64,000 nucleotides of DNA from Halichondria panicea (Eukaryota; Porifera; Demospongiae; Suberitida; Halichondriidae): contig NC_087384.1 in assembly GCF_963675165.1 (NCBI RefSeq), positions 669,001 to 733,000 of the forward strand, written 5' to 3'. How positions within the stretch are numbered: the stretch's first letter is position 1; every line of letters starts with the position of its first letter. The notes beneath the pieces are model-generated. The model was not told where the DNA came from, did not search any database, and was given only the letters and a program-made list of their open reading frames with translations. Shown here piece by piece: positions 1-11,273 of the stretch. A program made the position numbers and the translations under genes.

Positions 1-117
1 TGTTCATATGTTTAGTTAACTAGTTAACAGTTTTTATTGTTATTGTTGTGCATGCCATGGTTGTACACAAGGCCATATGAAGGTAGAACCTGTAACTGCT
101 ATATAATTATAGTGAAA

Positions 118-275
118 GAGATGTTGTTCAATGAACTTGTGAATAGTAGCCACTGGGAGAGCTTGGAGGGAGAGAGAGAAGTAGAAAGTATGTCAACAAA
201 GGTATAGCCTTGACAACCAATTCTCCCTGGCATGGAAAATGTGATCAATATATTTACCTAGAAGTTATTGATTGT
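118..275 (+). pseudogene. Sulfotransferase gene fragment
   Basis: This stretch is a close copy of an internal piece of the intact sulfotransferase at 14626-15927. It covers the part encoding roughly FNELVNSSHWESLEGE through NSPWHGKCD. A frame disruption occurs in the run of gagaga, and neither start nor stop is present. It is a dead fragment moved here by local duplication; a second fragment lies at 5520-5705. Confidence 0.75.
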
Positions 276-557
276 CATTGTGGGCACATGAGTGACTTAA
301 TTAAGGGGAAACCTATAATTATAATTATAGCTGGGAACTCAATTGTTAACTTACCTTACATACATAATATTTTATACAAAAAAGATTTTATCTCCAAATC
401 AATTCAATTTAATTGCAGAACTGCTGTAAATCTGAAAGAGATCACTGCATGAGACTTTCATCTAGGCATTGAATCTCAGAGAAATAGACATTATTTTCTT
501 ACAAAACTATAATGCGTGTATATAATTATAGTCATTTATTTATGTTGTTTTGACTCT
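276..557. other. Intergenic, no gene recognised
   Basis: AT-rich sequence without a convincing gene. Bases from about 413 to 510 resemble bases 2391-2490, so this is the 3' flank shared by the two DSL gene copies and was duplicated along with them. Confidence 0.5.
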
Positions 558-1345
558 TAAATGTATTCATAGTCCCCTATGCTTATCTCCTTGAAGTGGT
601 GAACTCCGTAACCGAGGTTGGGGTGTGTCTTTATCTCTCCACTTTTATTGTTTGTGTTGCGCTCTTGCATAGAGGGTAGCTCGTGTATCGGCTAAGTTGC
701 TGTCATTCTACCTTATAATAACATGAGTTGTGCAGTATATAACCATAAACAGTTTTAGCTTGATTAAGGTGCGTGTGTATTTACCTGATTGATTTCAACA
801 CTTTCTACGTAATAGCCAAACAATTACGCAACCAAAGGCAGCCAGTATGAGTGCCGCTGTAAATCCAATAGTAACACCTAATCCAAGTCCGAGTCCAAAA
901 CCAGCTGAGAATGTATATTGGTTTACATGTAGATAGTAGTACACAATCAAATTAATACTGCAGTATACACTTCACACAATTTTTGACCTGCATGTTTTTA
1001 TATGTCACCCCTCGTATACATAGTATAGCTATATAATTATAGCTATTACAGTGAGATGAATAACTGCATTACTCTACAATATCTGTGTGTGGTGAGATGT
1101 CCTCAGGCAGAGTGCAGTCCGAGGCTGGGTCTTGGAAACCAGGCAGGCACACCACCCCGGCCCTCTCTATTCCCACACGTGCAGTGACCAAACAGATCAT
1201 CTCTGGCACGACAGGAGGTGTCAGTCGTACAAGTCATTATGTCAGGATAGGTCACCAACAGCCTCAGGGGAAATGTGGCTAGTCCATTAGCGCCAGTTAG
1301 CTGAATCTGTTGCAGCACTCCAGATGACTGATCGGCCACTAGTTC
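558..1345 (-). pseudogene. Broken second copy of the DSL-domain (Delta-like) gene
   Basis: Pieces collinear with the intact DSL gene at 2546-4380 are present: a DSL exon at about 1090-1345, a transmembrane exon at about 775-905 and a cytoplasmic-tail exon at about 558-712. The DSL exon carries a frame-changing insertion after FGHCTCGNRE, so the last conserved cysteines are lost. A conserved Tyr of the FGHY motif is Cys. The transmembrane exon runs into a TGA right after the RRKC sequence, and the tail exon has an early TAG. The 5' part (signal peptide and MNNL exons) is missing; beyond base 1345 the homology switches to a fragment of MMAB. I read it as a pseudogene made by tandem duplication. 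Confidence 0.8.
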
Positions 1346-1354
1346 TTGTTCAAT

Positions 1355-1900
1355 TTTTTCTGCTCGCCTACACTTCTAGCTATGTATGGGCACTGCTTTT
1401 TTCTCCCGACTGCATGTGTGTGGGTGGCGGATGTTGAGTATATGTGAGTGAGTGGGTGTATGTTTGGGGTAAGATGAAGTTCTTGAGTTCAGGAATATGG
1501 TCGTCCATTGCATTGATCAACGTCTCCAGCTTGATTGCGTCTCTCATTGAAATCTGTCAGAGCTAAAAGTGTATAGATGACAGAATTTTAGAGGCTACAA
1601 AATACCTTTTTTGTAATTGTTTATCGGAGTAGCCACGTGAGATCCAACATCTTGCAGCAAACTTTGAATCTATATATAGTTGTGCGTATACTGGTGAACA
1701 GTCGACAACAACATATAGTAGTGTGTTTGCATTATTATTGAGTGTCAGGCTGGCAGCAGGAGAACCAAAAGTGAGGTCTACTATCTCCTCCAAACCCAGA
1801 CAATGTTCTCGAGCCAACCAATCAGCAAACGGAGTCTTCATCAACTGGAGACAGAGAACAAATACAGTGCAGAGAAACTGGAGTTTTTTACCGGCTTCTC
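1355..1900 (-). pseudogene. MMAB pseudogene fragment
   Basis: Four exon-like pieces match the intact MMAB gene (6203-7489) in the same order and strand: a damaged SGGK-type exon near 1358-1412, the exon encoding [15 protein letters not shown] (about 1470-1560), the LLQDVGSH exon (about 1625-1675) and the exon encoding [16 protein letters not shown] (about 1740-1825). Frames and splice sites are eroded and there is no first exon. This is a duplicated dead segment joined directly to the broken DSL copy. Confidence 0.75.
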
Positions 1901-1916
1901 TTATACATGCAAGCAC

Positions 1917-2341
1917 GGGGATAGGTGGGGATTAGACCAGTCACCTGATCTAATACCCCTACCTTTGGGCATGTTATTTGGTCTAATCCCCTGGTAGCCC
2001 CTAGTACAACATGGGGGTTATGTGGGGATTAGACCTGTATCACACTCTAGCGAGAAGATAAACAGATTATTTGAAGTATCAGAATTACTATATAAATATT
2101 GACAGCTATACTCCTATAGAGCTAGTGAAGTCAAGAAGGCAGAGATGCATGCTCAGGATCAATAAACTGTAAATTTTGCTCTCACTGTACTCAGCATGTG
2201 TTGGAAGGAAGAGTGTGGCACACATCATGTGATCTTTAATTGACCTTTGACCCAATGCATGCATCAGGTGATCTGTCTAATTCCCCTGGGTAGGGGAGCA
2301 ACTTCAAGTCTAATCCCCAACTAATCCCCACTTATCCCCGG
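1917..2341. repeat. Foldback (MITE-like) element
   Basis: The left end begins ggggataggtggggatta and the right end is its near reverse complement (taatccccacttatcccc). Several further taatcccc/ggggatta motifs sit inside in opposing orientation. There is no coding sequence. It looks like a non-autonomous inverted-repeat element about 425 bp long. Confidence 0.55.
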
Positions 2342-2545
2342 TAGGGGGAGGTGGGGCATTACTTTGACAAGTGCATTATGTGTTTCTTAATTGCAGAACT
2401 GCTGTTCTAAAAGTGAGGGATCCACTGAAGGAGATCACTGACTTTCAGCTAGGCATTAAGAAGACAGTAGAACATTATTTTCTTACAAATAAGTCATGCA
2501 CTCAATGTTTCAATATGCAATCTATGAATATAATTGCTCAGACTC

Positions 2546-4380
2546 TTAAATGTAGTCATAGTCCCCTGTGCTACTCTGTATCTCCTCGAGGTGATGAACT
2601 CCGTACCCAGGATTGGGGTGTGTCCTTATATTGTTTGTGTTACGCTCTTGCGTAGAGGGTAGCTCATACACCGGCTGTGTTGCTGCTATTCGACCTAGAA
2701 TAACATGAGTAAGCATAACAGTTTAGCTTGTTTATATAGTAAAGTTTAGTAAAGTGAGTGTGTATTTACCTGATTGGTTTCGACACTTTCTACGTAATAG
2801 CCAAACAATTACGCAACCAAAGGTAGCCAGTATGAGTGCCGCTGTGAATCCAATAGCAACACCTACTCCAAGTCCAGTTGAGAACGTACTGTCGTCTTGG
2901 GGAAATTCTACATAATATTTACAGAAGGGGAGGGGGGCAGATCTAGTACACAGTCAAATGTTAAGACAATACAATATACCTGTGGGTACAAAACTTATCA
3001 CAGTATACACGTCATCCCTTGTAATAGCTGTAAGTATACATAGTTAGTGAAATTGAATATACTGTATTACACTTTATTACCTGTCAGTGTGTGCACAGAC
3101 TCTGTAGATATGTCAGCACCCCTCGTTGTAGCTGTATGTATAGTAGTTATGGAGATGGAATTAATACATGCACTCTCTATACAATACCTGTGTGCACACA
3201 ATCTGTAGATATGTCAGCACCCCTCGTTGTAGCTGTATATGTAGTAGTTATGGAGATGGAATTAATACTGTATTACATGCACTCTCTATACAATACCTGT
3301 GTTTATAGAATCTGTAGATACTTCTCTCCTCGTTGCAGCTGCAGTAGTAGTTACTGACATAGTAGATGTAGTAGTAGTTTGTGAGATGTCGTCAGGCAGA
3401 GTGCAGTCAGAGGCTGGATCTTGGAAGCCAGGTAGGCACACCAACTGCCCTCTATTCCCACACATGTAGTGACCGAACAGATCATCTCTAGGACGACAGG
3501 AGGTGTCAGTCGTACAAGTCATCATGTCAGGACAGGCCACCAACAGCCTCAGGGGAAATGTGGCTAGTCCATTAGCGCCAGTTAGTTGAATCTGTTGCAG
3601 CACTCCAGATGACTGATCGGCCACTAGTTGCTGTTCAATTCTCACCAGTCCACCGTCTACGATAACTCCATGAGTACTGTTTATATTTCTGGACACTCGA
3701 AATAACATCTGAAAAGCTCCCTAAAAGTGCATGAGTTAAGCTTCTCTAACAAACTACAATTAATACATTAATTGTTGCAGGGATGATATTTATCTATAGA
3801 ACAATTTGATCTACGTCTTCTTACGCAGGTCAAGCAATATATATACACCAGCTACACGACAGCCAGCATCAACCCAAATCATATTCCAAAGTATAGCTAA
3901 GAACTAACCGTGTAAATGGTGTCCTGTCTGCCAAAAGTCACTGTAACACTGCCACTGATCGAGTCAATACCAATCCCGACTGATCCCACTGAACAGTTAC
4001 TGATGTCAGTATCGCTGGTGTCATGAGTGTCAATACGAGCACAGAGTTGTAGATGCAGGTTCGGACAGCTGGTGCACTGCGGAGGAGACTGGGAACTGAC
4101 ACAGCAGCTCCCGTCAGCTAATTGATTGGTCGGAGTGGACACTGCTATATCACCAATTTGCACGACAACTGTATACTGAGCGTTCACAAACACTGCCTGC
4201 ATAAATTATTGAATTCATAAAAATTATTTTTTATAAATATCATAGAAGATTGCAATTTTGTGTGAATGTACATGTACGTATTGACTGTAGCTCTAACCCA
4301 GAAAGCTGTTAGGCTTCATTGCAACAACAACAACTTACTGTGAACAGCAATACAATATAGCTTGTCAATAAAGACTCCAT
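2546..4380 (-). CDS. DSL-domain (Delta-like) type I membrane protein without EGF repeats
   Basis: Eight exons join in phase to 390 codons: 4339-4380, 3909-4196, 3297-3708, 3188-3232, 3081-3131, 2980-3027, 2770-2907 and 2546-2694. Exon 1 encodes a short hydrophobic leader starting [14 protein letters not shown]. Exon 2 resembles the MNNL N-terminal domain of Notch ligands (GSCC, CTSC and LHLQLCAR positions). Exon 3 ends in a recognisable DSL motif, [13 protein letters not shown], with following C and G positions. Next come three small Thr-rich stalk exons of 45-51 bp, then a hydrophobic segment ending RRKC and a cytoplasmic tail of about 50 residues ending YDYI. No EGF repeat is visible, which is unusual because classical Delta/Jagged carry several. 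It probably acts at the cell surface as a Notch-type ligand or modulator; the role is inferred from domains only. Confidence 0.82.
3081..3351 (-). repeat. Tandemly duplicated stalk mini-exons of the DSL gene
   Basis: A unit of about 107-109 bp, consisting of a 3' splice site, a 45-51 bp phase-1 exon, a donor and intron, is repeated at 3081-3131, 3188-3232 and at the end of the DSL exon (about 3297-3351). A more diverged relative is the exon at 2980-3027. Each added copy keeps the frame and adds 15-17 residues of the TTRGADIST type to the juxtamembrane stalk. Confidence 0.75.
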
Positions 4381-4644
4381 TAGCTTTAGTCCTCTTAATT
4401 GCTCCAGTATGATGCATGTACTGATATAGATACATGTATAGTTTAACTTCTGTTGCTTCAATTGGCACCATATCATTTCACATGTTTATTCTGAGCTACT
4501 CCCTTTAGTAGGGTATTCACCATGCAAATTGAAACACAACCATTTTTGCATATGTGCTGAGTATAGCACTTCCATAAAATAGCGCAGTATATATATAACA
4601 CAAACAAACAAATACTGCATGATCACTAAGATATACCAGTATAT

Positions 4645-4885
4645 ATTAGCTGGTTATAGTCCACTTTCCATACATCAGTGAACAAGAAATCACTCAGCCT
4701 GTGCAATAACAATAATTAAATTTACTACTTTTCGTGCTTACAACCATGCACTTCAGCTCACCTGTTCAAATATTTAGCCACTGTATGGTCAACTTTCCCA
4801 GACACATATAGAGGGGGACCACCCTGTATTATTGGAGCTTGAGATAATTGCTGAAAATGCTCACAAATTACATTCTTAATTTCTG
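4645..4885 (-). pseudogene. MMAB 3' exon fragment (copy 2)
   Basis: This matches the last two exons of MMAB at 6203-6409. The exon encoding [18 protein letters not shown] is well preserved with its donor, but the terminal exon (about 4660-4710) has deletions. No upstream exons accompany it. It is a duplicated remnant. Confidence 0.72.
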
Positions 4886-4949
4886 GCGCGCACCTGCACC
4901 TCCAAAAATAAGATAATGATTGAGTGTTACTGTGTCTTAATTTGTGCAG

Positions 4950-5300
4950 GAGATCTATAGCTTGGCCTGCATTGGACACAAAGACTTGTACTTGCTCATG
5001 CACAGGAATGAACTAGCGGTGAGTATACCTTTCACAAAGCAAATTGTGATACGGACACTCTAATCGTTGTACGGTAATTTGTCTGCTTACATTGCACACT
5101 ACCACCATACTCACTTTCTACACATACACCACCCGCAGCAATGGATAAAGGAACATGAGGAAGAGGGGGAGAAGGCAGAGGCAGAGAAGACTTCCAAGTG
5201 GTGGAAGCTTAAGACCACCTTGAAATACCTTTTCATGTGTCTACTCGATATTGTGAAGAGTTGTCTATACTTTATATTGTGGAATGAAGGACAACTATAG
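4950..5300 (+). pseudogene. Copy of the last two TPCN1 exons
   Basis: Two exon-like pieces (4950-5018 and 5139-5300) with good acceptor and donor sites correspond to exons 24 and 25 of the two-pore channel at 13821-14333. The first encodes HKDLYLLMHRNELA (compare [13 protein letters not shown]). The second encodes QWIKEHEEEGEKAEAEK and ends at a TAG. The second piece stays open throughout, so the copy is fairly young, but nothing upstream supports a full gene. Confidence 0.7.
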
Positions 5301-5519
5301 TTTTTATTATACTGATTACTTTAATAAGGTATCACAGATACTTATTATCTTCTTTGGGTATCCCTGGTACCACGCAACAACTGATTTTCTTTCAGTAGAT
5401 GTGTTTACATGTTTATAGTTAACATGTACTTTTTGTTGTTATTGTTATGCATGCATGCCATTAATTGTTGTATACAATATTGGCCACACGTGTATTGAAG
5501 GTGCATAGAACATGCATGT
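5301..5519. other. Spacer between duplicated fragments
   Basis: No gene is seen. The 3' part (around 5400-5480) resembles the first 60-70 bases of the window, which also precede a sulfotransferase fragment, so the duplicated unit extends upstream of that fragment. Confidence 0.4.
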
Positions 5520-5705
5520 AACCAGAACATTGTTCAATGAACAGTCAATATAATTATATATAGCAGCCACTGATGGGAGAGCTTGAAGGGAGAGAGAAGT
5601 GGAAAGTATGTCAACAAAGGTTACAGCCTTGACACCAATTCTCCCTGGCATGGAAAATGTATTCAAATACCTGCTATAAGTTATTGGCGATAAACGCGCT
5701 GGCAA
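5520..5705 (+). pseudogene. Second sulfotransferase fragment
   Basis: Same internal piece of the 14626-15927 sulfotransferase as at 118-275, ending around the sequence encoding VIGDKRAG. Small insertions break the frame. It is a duplicated remnant. Confidence 0.72.
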
Positions 5706-5837
5706 AGAATATTGTATAATATATAATTATAATCAGAGGCTTCATTGAGCTCCTCCTTTTGTCATCATGTGGAAACAAAAGACAATTGTACCCCTCTTGC
5801 TGACCCATTAGCACATTTCTTGTGAAAGTTGATAATA

Positions 5838-5950
5838 ATTTAGTCCACTTTCCGATACACAACTTCGTTCCTTCCTTCTCTGTGTGCAGTGAAATTTGCA
5901 GCAGTAACTGAACAAGAAATCACTGAGCCTGCAATAACGTGTGCATACAC
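5838..5950 (-). pseudogene. MMAB terminal-exon fragment (copy 3)
   Basis: This is a third copy of the MMAB last exon, with the gatacacaacttcgtt and aacaagaaatcactgagcctg stretches shared with 6203-6287. It is isolated and frame-damaged. Confidence 0.65.
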
Positions 5951-6202
5951 AACCATCAAGTAAACTGCAGCTCTTGCATGCTCCTGATGCAGTATGTACT
6001 GCTAGATAGATAGTTCTGTTGCTTCAAATGGTACCAATATCCTTTCACATGTTTATTCTGAGGTTTAGCACTTCACAAATTGAAACACCATCATTTTTGC
6101 ATAAATTATGTGCTGAGTATAATTATATCACTTCCATAACAGCACATTATACAAGCACAAAACAAACAAATACTGCATGATCACTAAAAGAACTGGTTAT
6201 AG

Positions 6203-7489
6203 TTATTTCACTTTCTGATACACAACTTCGTTCTTCCCTTCTCTATGTGCAGTGAACCTTGCAGCAGTGAACAAGAAATCACTCAGCCTGTGCATGCAAT
6301 AACAATAATTTACTATTCGTATACAGCCACCAAGTAAACTGCAACTCACCTGTTCAAGTATTTAGCCACTGTATGGTCAACTTGCCCGGACACATAGAGG
6401 GGGACCACCCTGTAATTAGGGGAGCTTGAGGTAATTAATTATAATGCTCACAAATCACCTTCTTTCTGCTCGTCTACAGATAGTTCTGGCCACGTGGAGA
6501 TGGGCACTGCTTTTTCCTCCCGACTATATGTGTGTGTGGGTAGTGGGTGTGTGAGTAGTGTGTGTGTGGGTGATTGGATGGGTGAGTGCGTGGTGTGTGT
6601 GTGGATGAGTGGTACATGTGTGTGTGTGTGTGTGACATGTGGGTGATTAATTGGTGTATGTTTGAGGGGACTCACAGGTAAAATAAAGTTCTTGAGTTCA
6701 GGAAGATGATCGTCCATTGCATTGATCAACGTCTCTAACTTGGTCACATGACTCTCACTGAAGTCTGTCAGAGCTAAAATGGGAGATTATTAAATTACGC
6801 AATTCTAGAAGCTACAAAAAAACACCTCTCTTTTTCGGAGTTGCTTTATCTCTTGGAGTAGCCATGTGAGATCCAACATCTTGTAACAAACTTTGAATCT
6901 GTACGGTTGTGCATACTGGTGAATAGCCGACAACAACAAAGCAGAATCTTGCATATTATTATTGAGTGTACCTCCTGTAGAATCTCCGTCAGAGGGGCAG
7001 CTGGGGAACCAAAAGTGAGGTCAACTGTCTCCTCCAAATCCAGACAATACTCTCGAGCCAGCCTGCACACACAAGGGGAATTAGTATTAAGATAAAGACA
7101 ACCCTTCTGTCAGTCAGTACTCAGCTAACCTAGCCTCGAATCCAGGCCGATTAATAAAATCGGCCTGAATTTGAGGCTAGTACTCACCCGACGTAAGAGC
7201 TGAGCTCATCGTTTGCTCCCAGTGCCTCGAAAATCACGTCTGTCTTGGGAAGCCGCTGTCCGGAGAAGGTACTGGTGACACCTGGCTATGAGGAGAGGAG
7301 GTGTATGGTTTGTATGTATGGCCTGGCTACAAGGCTCTCTGTCTGGCAGTGATCACCTTTATCCCCTGTTCTGGTGTAGACCCTCAGTTTGGTAGGTGCA
7401 GAGTCATCACTGAGCCTCCTACTGAGCTCTAGCAGTCTCCTGGAGCTTGCAGATCTTGCACACACAGTCCTATGAAGGAGAGAAAGCAT
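6203..7489 (-). CDS. MMAB: Cob(I)yrinic acid a,c-diamide adenosyltransferase, mitochondrial
   Basis: Eight exons join in phase to 232 residues (human about 250): 7357-7489, 7188-7281, 6972-7062, 6826-6898, 6676-6773, 6459-6523, 6350-6409 and 6203-6287. The N-terminus ([20 protein letters not shown]) is Arg/Ser-rich like a mitochondrial presequence. Family motifs follow in order: [10 protein letters not shown] (nucleotide-binding start), [55 protein letters not shown] and [17 protein letters not shown]. The enzyme transfers the adenosyl group of ATP to cobalamin, making the cofactor of methylmalonyl-CoA mutase. It is head-to-head with TPCN1. At least three broken copies of parts of it lie upstream in the window. 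Confidence 0.93.
6535..6640. repeat. GT-rich simple sequence in MMAB intron 5
   Basis: This is a degenerate (TG)n stretch directly upstream (in minus-strand sense) of MMAB exon 6. On the coding strand it reads as CA-rich sequence before the 3' splice site. Confidence 0.6.
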
Positions 7490-7716
7490 GGTTGCTTGTA
7501 GATTCTAGACCACTCCTGAGACCCTCCCCCTTGCAAGGTCAGCTAATCTAATCTCCGCCTAGCAACTAGTACTTTACAGTGAGATGACCTCTTCTTGCTG
7601 GCATGCAGCTGTCAGGCAATGAATAGACTAGACGGCCCAAACAAACAATTGCAAGCTAGCTAGCTAGCCTAGACGGCCCAAACAAACAATTGCAAGCTAG
7701 CTAGCTGGGCCGAGCC
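7490..7716. promoter_or_regulatory. Shared promoter region MMAB/TPCN1 with tandem duplication
   Basis: Only 227 bp separate the two start codons. The TPCN1-proximal part holds two adjacent near-identical copies of about 41 bp (about 7629-7668 and 7669-7707), each with acggcccaaacaaacaattg followed by gctagctagct. No TATA box is evident. Confidence 0.6.
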
Positions 7717-8355
7717 ATGGCTATGCCAAGATTCCTATACAGTGTCACCGCCTCCATGCTGAAAGCACCACTACTGAATGAGAACACAAGTGATGATGAA
7801 TTAGAGCTGGCATTATCAGCAGATCAAAACCCACCCTCTGAAGATCATAGTGACAGATTCGACCAAGAGGTCGTACTGAGCCCCATAGAAATTGAAAAGA
7901 CGAAATCAGATATTTACACATCTGCTCGATTAGCTGCGGCTGGAATTCCCGATCCTATTAACGAAGAAGATGGTCCTAACGAATATTATGATCCTATCGA
8001 AGATGACGATGAACAGCTGTTAGGTGTGTCTAGTCGTGGGCACGCTGTGAACGCCCCAGAGGGAGGACACGGGGCCTACAAAGAGATTTCATACAATTAT
8101 CAAATGAGGTCTTCCCCTCGTCCCTCCAGTACAGGTAAGGGAAAGAGATGGTGGCGTACCCATATATTTATTCTTGTGTGTATATAGTGTCTGTTGGTGA
8201 TGATGCTATTCTGTACAAGAATGACAGGACTAGAACTAAGCACGAGGTGAGCCACCCACACACTAACATGTTTCCAGTTTAATGCTTGTACATGTACCTT
8301 TGCAAATTATCTTTGAGCAGCCACAACTTGATGGTTATTCTAGGAACCACACACA

Positions 8356-8394
<39 letters not shown>

Positions 8395-11006
8395 AAACAC
8401 ACACACCCACACCACAGGATGCAGCCCTGTACGTGAGAGAAGGTGAAGACAACGACAAACTCTACCAGCACCCCCGGGGGAAATGGTCCAAGCGTGCGTA
8501 CCAGGTCCTCCACAGCACAGTGTACCATGTGTTCAACCTCTGTGTGTGTACTCTACTACTGTTCCTAGCACTCATGGAGCACCCCTATCTAGGGGAAGAG
8601 GCTAACCTGCCGGAGAGCACCCTCGTTACCGTCATTGTGGTGAGTTGGGGGGGGGGGGCTGTATTTGTGCTGGGGGGGGGGGGGTGTGTTTGTGCTGGGG
8701 GGGCTGTGTTTGTGCTGGGGGGGGTGTTTGTGCTGGGGGGGGCTGTGCTAAACAGCTATTCTAAACTATGTATGTAGTAGGAAAGAATTAACCTACTTGA
8801 AAGTTTAACTTTCAGTGTCCTTTGAAATTCAAACAATACTAATAGCTATAATTATAATTATATGTACACAGCCAAGAGGATAATCGTATACAACTCAATG
8901 TAAGCTATGTGTATGTACATCTGCCAGGATATTATTATAATTATACTCAAGTAATCAATGTCATTTGTTGTAATGACTATTATGTTTTTGTAGGTACACG
9001 CTCTGCTGGAGATCTTCCTGCTGTCCCTCCTCTGGCTGGACATGGTGCTCAGGTTCCTCTGGTTCAGACCAAAAAACTTCTTCACTCACAAGAGAACTTT
9101 GCTCATTGTAAGTCAAATAGAGATACCTATACATCATCTATACTCTGTACGATGACCTTTGACCTCTATCGGTATAGCTTGTTGTGCTGGTGGTGATGAG
9201 TGTGGAGGCCGTAGTAGTGTTGGCACGACAACAAAATCACATTCGGATCACACGAGCACTGAGACCAATCTTTCTAGTTGACACTTACCTCATGCACGGA
9301 GTCCGAAGGTATGTATGTACTCCACCCCCACACACACACCCCACCTCACACCACCCACACACACACCACCCCACACACACAGAGTCCTGCGCCAGATATT
9401 CCTATGTATTCGACCCATCTTGGATGTGATAGTTCTCCTCATTCTATCTCTAGTGCTCTTCTCCCTACTAGGTCAGTTCCTCAGTCACAATGAATGGCTA
9501 AGCGGGTGTGTTTAACTACACACACACACACACACACACACTCACACGCATACAGGCTATCTCATCTTTGCTGAGCTGGACATTACGGTAAGATCTCCAT
9601 CTGTCTTACATTGTATTTGTATTGTCACCCTTCTCCTCAGTACTTTGAGAGCTTCAAGAGAACTCTGGTCAGCTTCTTCATCGCCTCAACCACTGCAAAG
9701 TGAGTCTTACTGTAGCTCTTGTGTTACACGAGTATGGTATACAGTACAGGACATGTAATTGCTTTTGTGTCCACTTTGATTGTCCATAACTTGTGTTGAG
9801 AACGTCTAATTTCCAAAAAAATGTATTTAGTAGTTCTTTGATAGTGCTGCAAAATGATATGCTTGGATCAGTGGTTTATTTGGGGCCCAAATTGTCCATT
9901 TTCTGGAAAAAAAAGTGTGGGCTAGAATAATATACAAGTGTACATGCATACTACCTCATACCCACTCTCCTATAGCTATCCGGATATCTGGTTAGAGGCA
10001 TACATTCGACAACCAGCCTCCGCTCTGTTCTTCATCCTCTACATTATCGTCATGGTCTACTTCATCTCCAATGTGGTAAGTATATAACCTGTTAGTAGCT
10101 AGTAGAACACGTACACGGTGAGCAAGTGACCACGATACATCTGTTCCTCCCAACAGCTGTTAGCTGTCGTGTACAGTAGCTTCAGTGAAGCTGACAAGAA
10201 TAAATTCAAGAAGCTGTTCTTGCACAAAAGGTAAGTGCTAGTCCCCCCACCACACTACTCTCTAACCTTACTATAATTATAGGGATGCTCTTCGTCATGC
10301 CTACAATGTCCTGGCCACCTCCCTGGATGGTATCAAGTTCCATGACTTCCTACTCTTCATGCACAAGTACAGACCTCGTATACGTAAGCCACTCCCCCTT
10401 TTTTTCATAGTATAATGACTGTGTACATAATAACGCAATCTGCTAAATTATTGTCTATATAATTATGCGCCACAATTGTAATGAACTCTTGATTGTGCTT
10501 AATTGATCGTCCACACCAAGTTAGCTAAAGAAATTTATTCCTTAGAGGACAAAACTCCAAAAGTGTACCTATAGACCGGTTTTTGCAACAACAAATTACC
10601 TTAAAAGTAGAATGTTGATCTAACCCCCCCCCCCCCCCCACACACACACACACACACACAGCCGAGTGGCAGGTCATGTGTATATTCAAGGTCCTGCACA
10701 GTGGCCGCCGTATCTCTACCAGCAGTGATGATGACGACGAGGGAGTCAAGGATCTCAGCCTGGAGCAGTTCTATGGGTTCTACGAGGTCTTCAACCTCAA
10801 GTGGAAGCGGGTATGTGTTGTTTGTGTGCTGCTGTTGGCATGGTAACCAAGTTATATGGTGACAGGTATCCTCGGAGGGGGAGGAGCTGACATGGTTTCA
10901 ACACTCTCGTCCTTCCATTAAAATCCCTGCAAAAAGTGAGTGGAGTGACAATAATTATGATTTCCGCTATACCCCCCCACACACCTCACACACACACACA
11001 CACACA

Positions 11007-11082
<76 letters not shown>

Positions 11083-11092
11083 CACACGCACG

Positions 11093-11147
<55 letters not shown>

Positions 11148-11157
11148 CACACGCACG

Positions 11158-11202
<45 letters not shown>

Positions 11203-11212
11203 CACACGCACG

Positions 11213-11273
<61 letters not shown>

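Noticed and set aside
655-720. tRNA-like string agggtagctcg ... in both DSL copies
   Set aside because: It is the cytoplasmic-tail exon of the DSL gene; no cloverleaf or B box is formed.
2371-2655. Possible plus-strand exon starting after attgcag
   Set aside because: No protein family is recognised, and the frame overlaps the antisense of the DSL gene tail exon; the match at 413-510 is duplicated flank.
6846-6972. MMAB exon 3 continuing as [13 protein letters not shown] without splicing
   Set aside because: The donor at gag|gtacac and acceptor before ATTCAAAGTTTG restore the family-like [15 protein letters not shown] at the correct length.
7286-7356. C-terminal part of the first MMAB open frame ([20 protein letters not shown])
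   Set aside because: The donor after [10 protein letters not shown] removes it; the next exon continues VTSTFSGQR as in the family.
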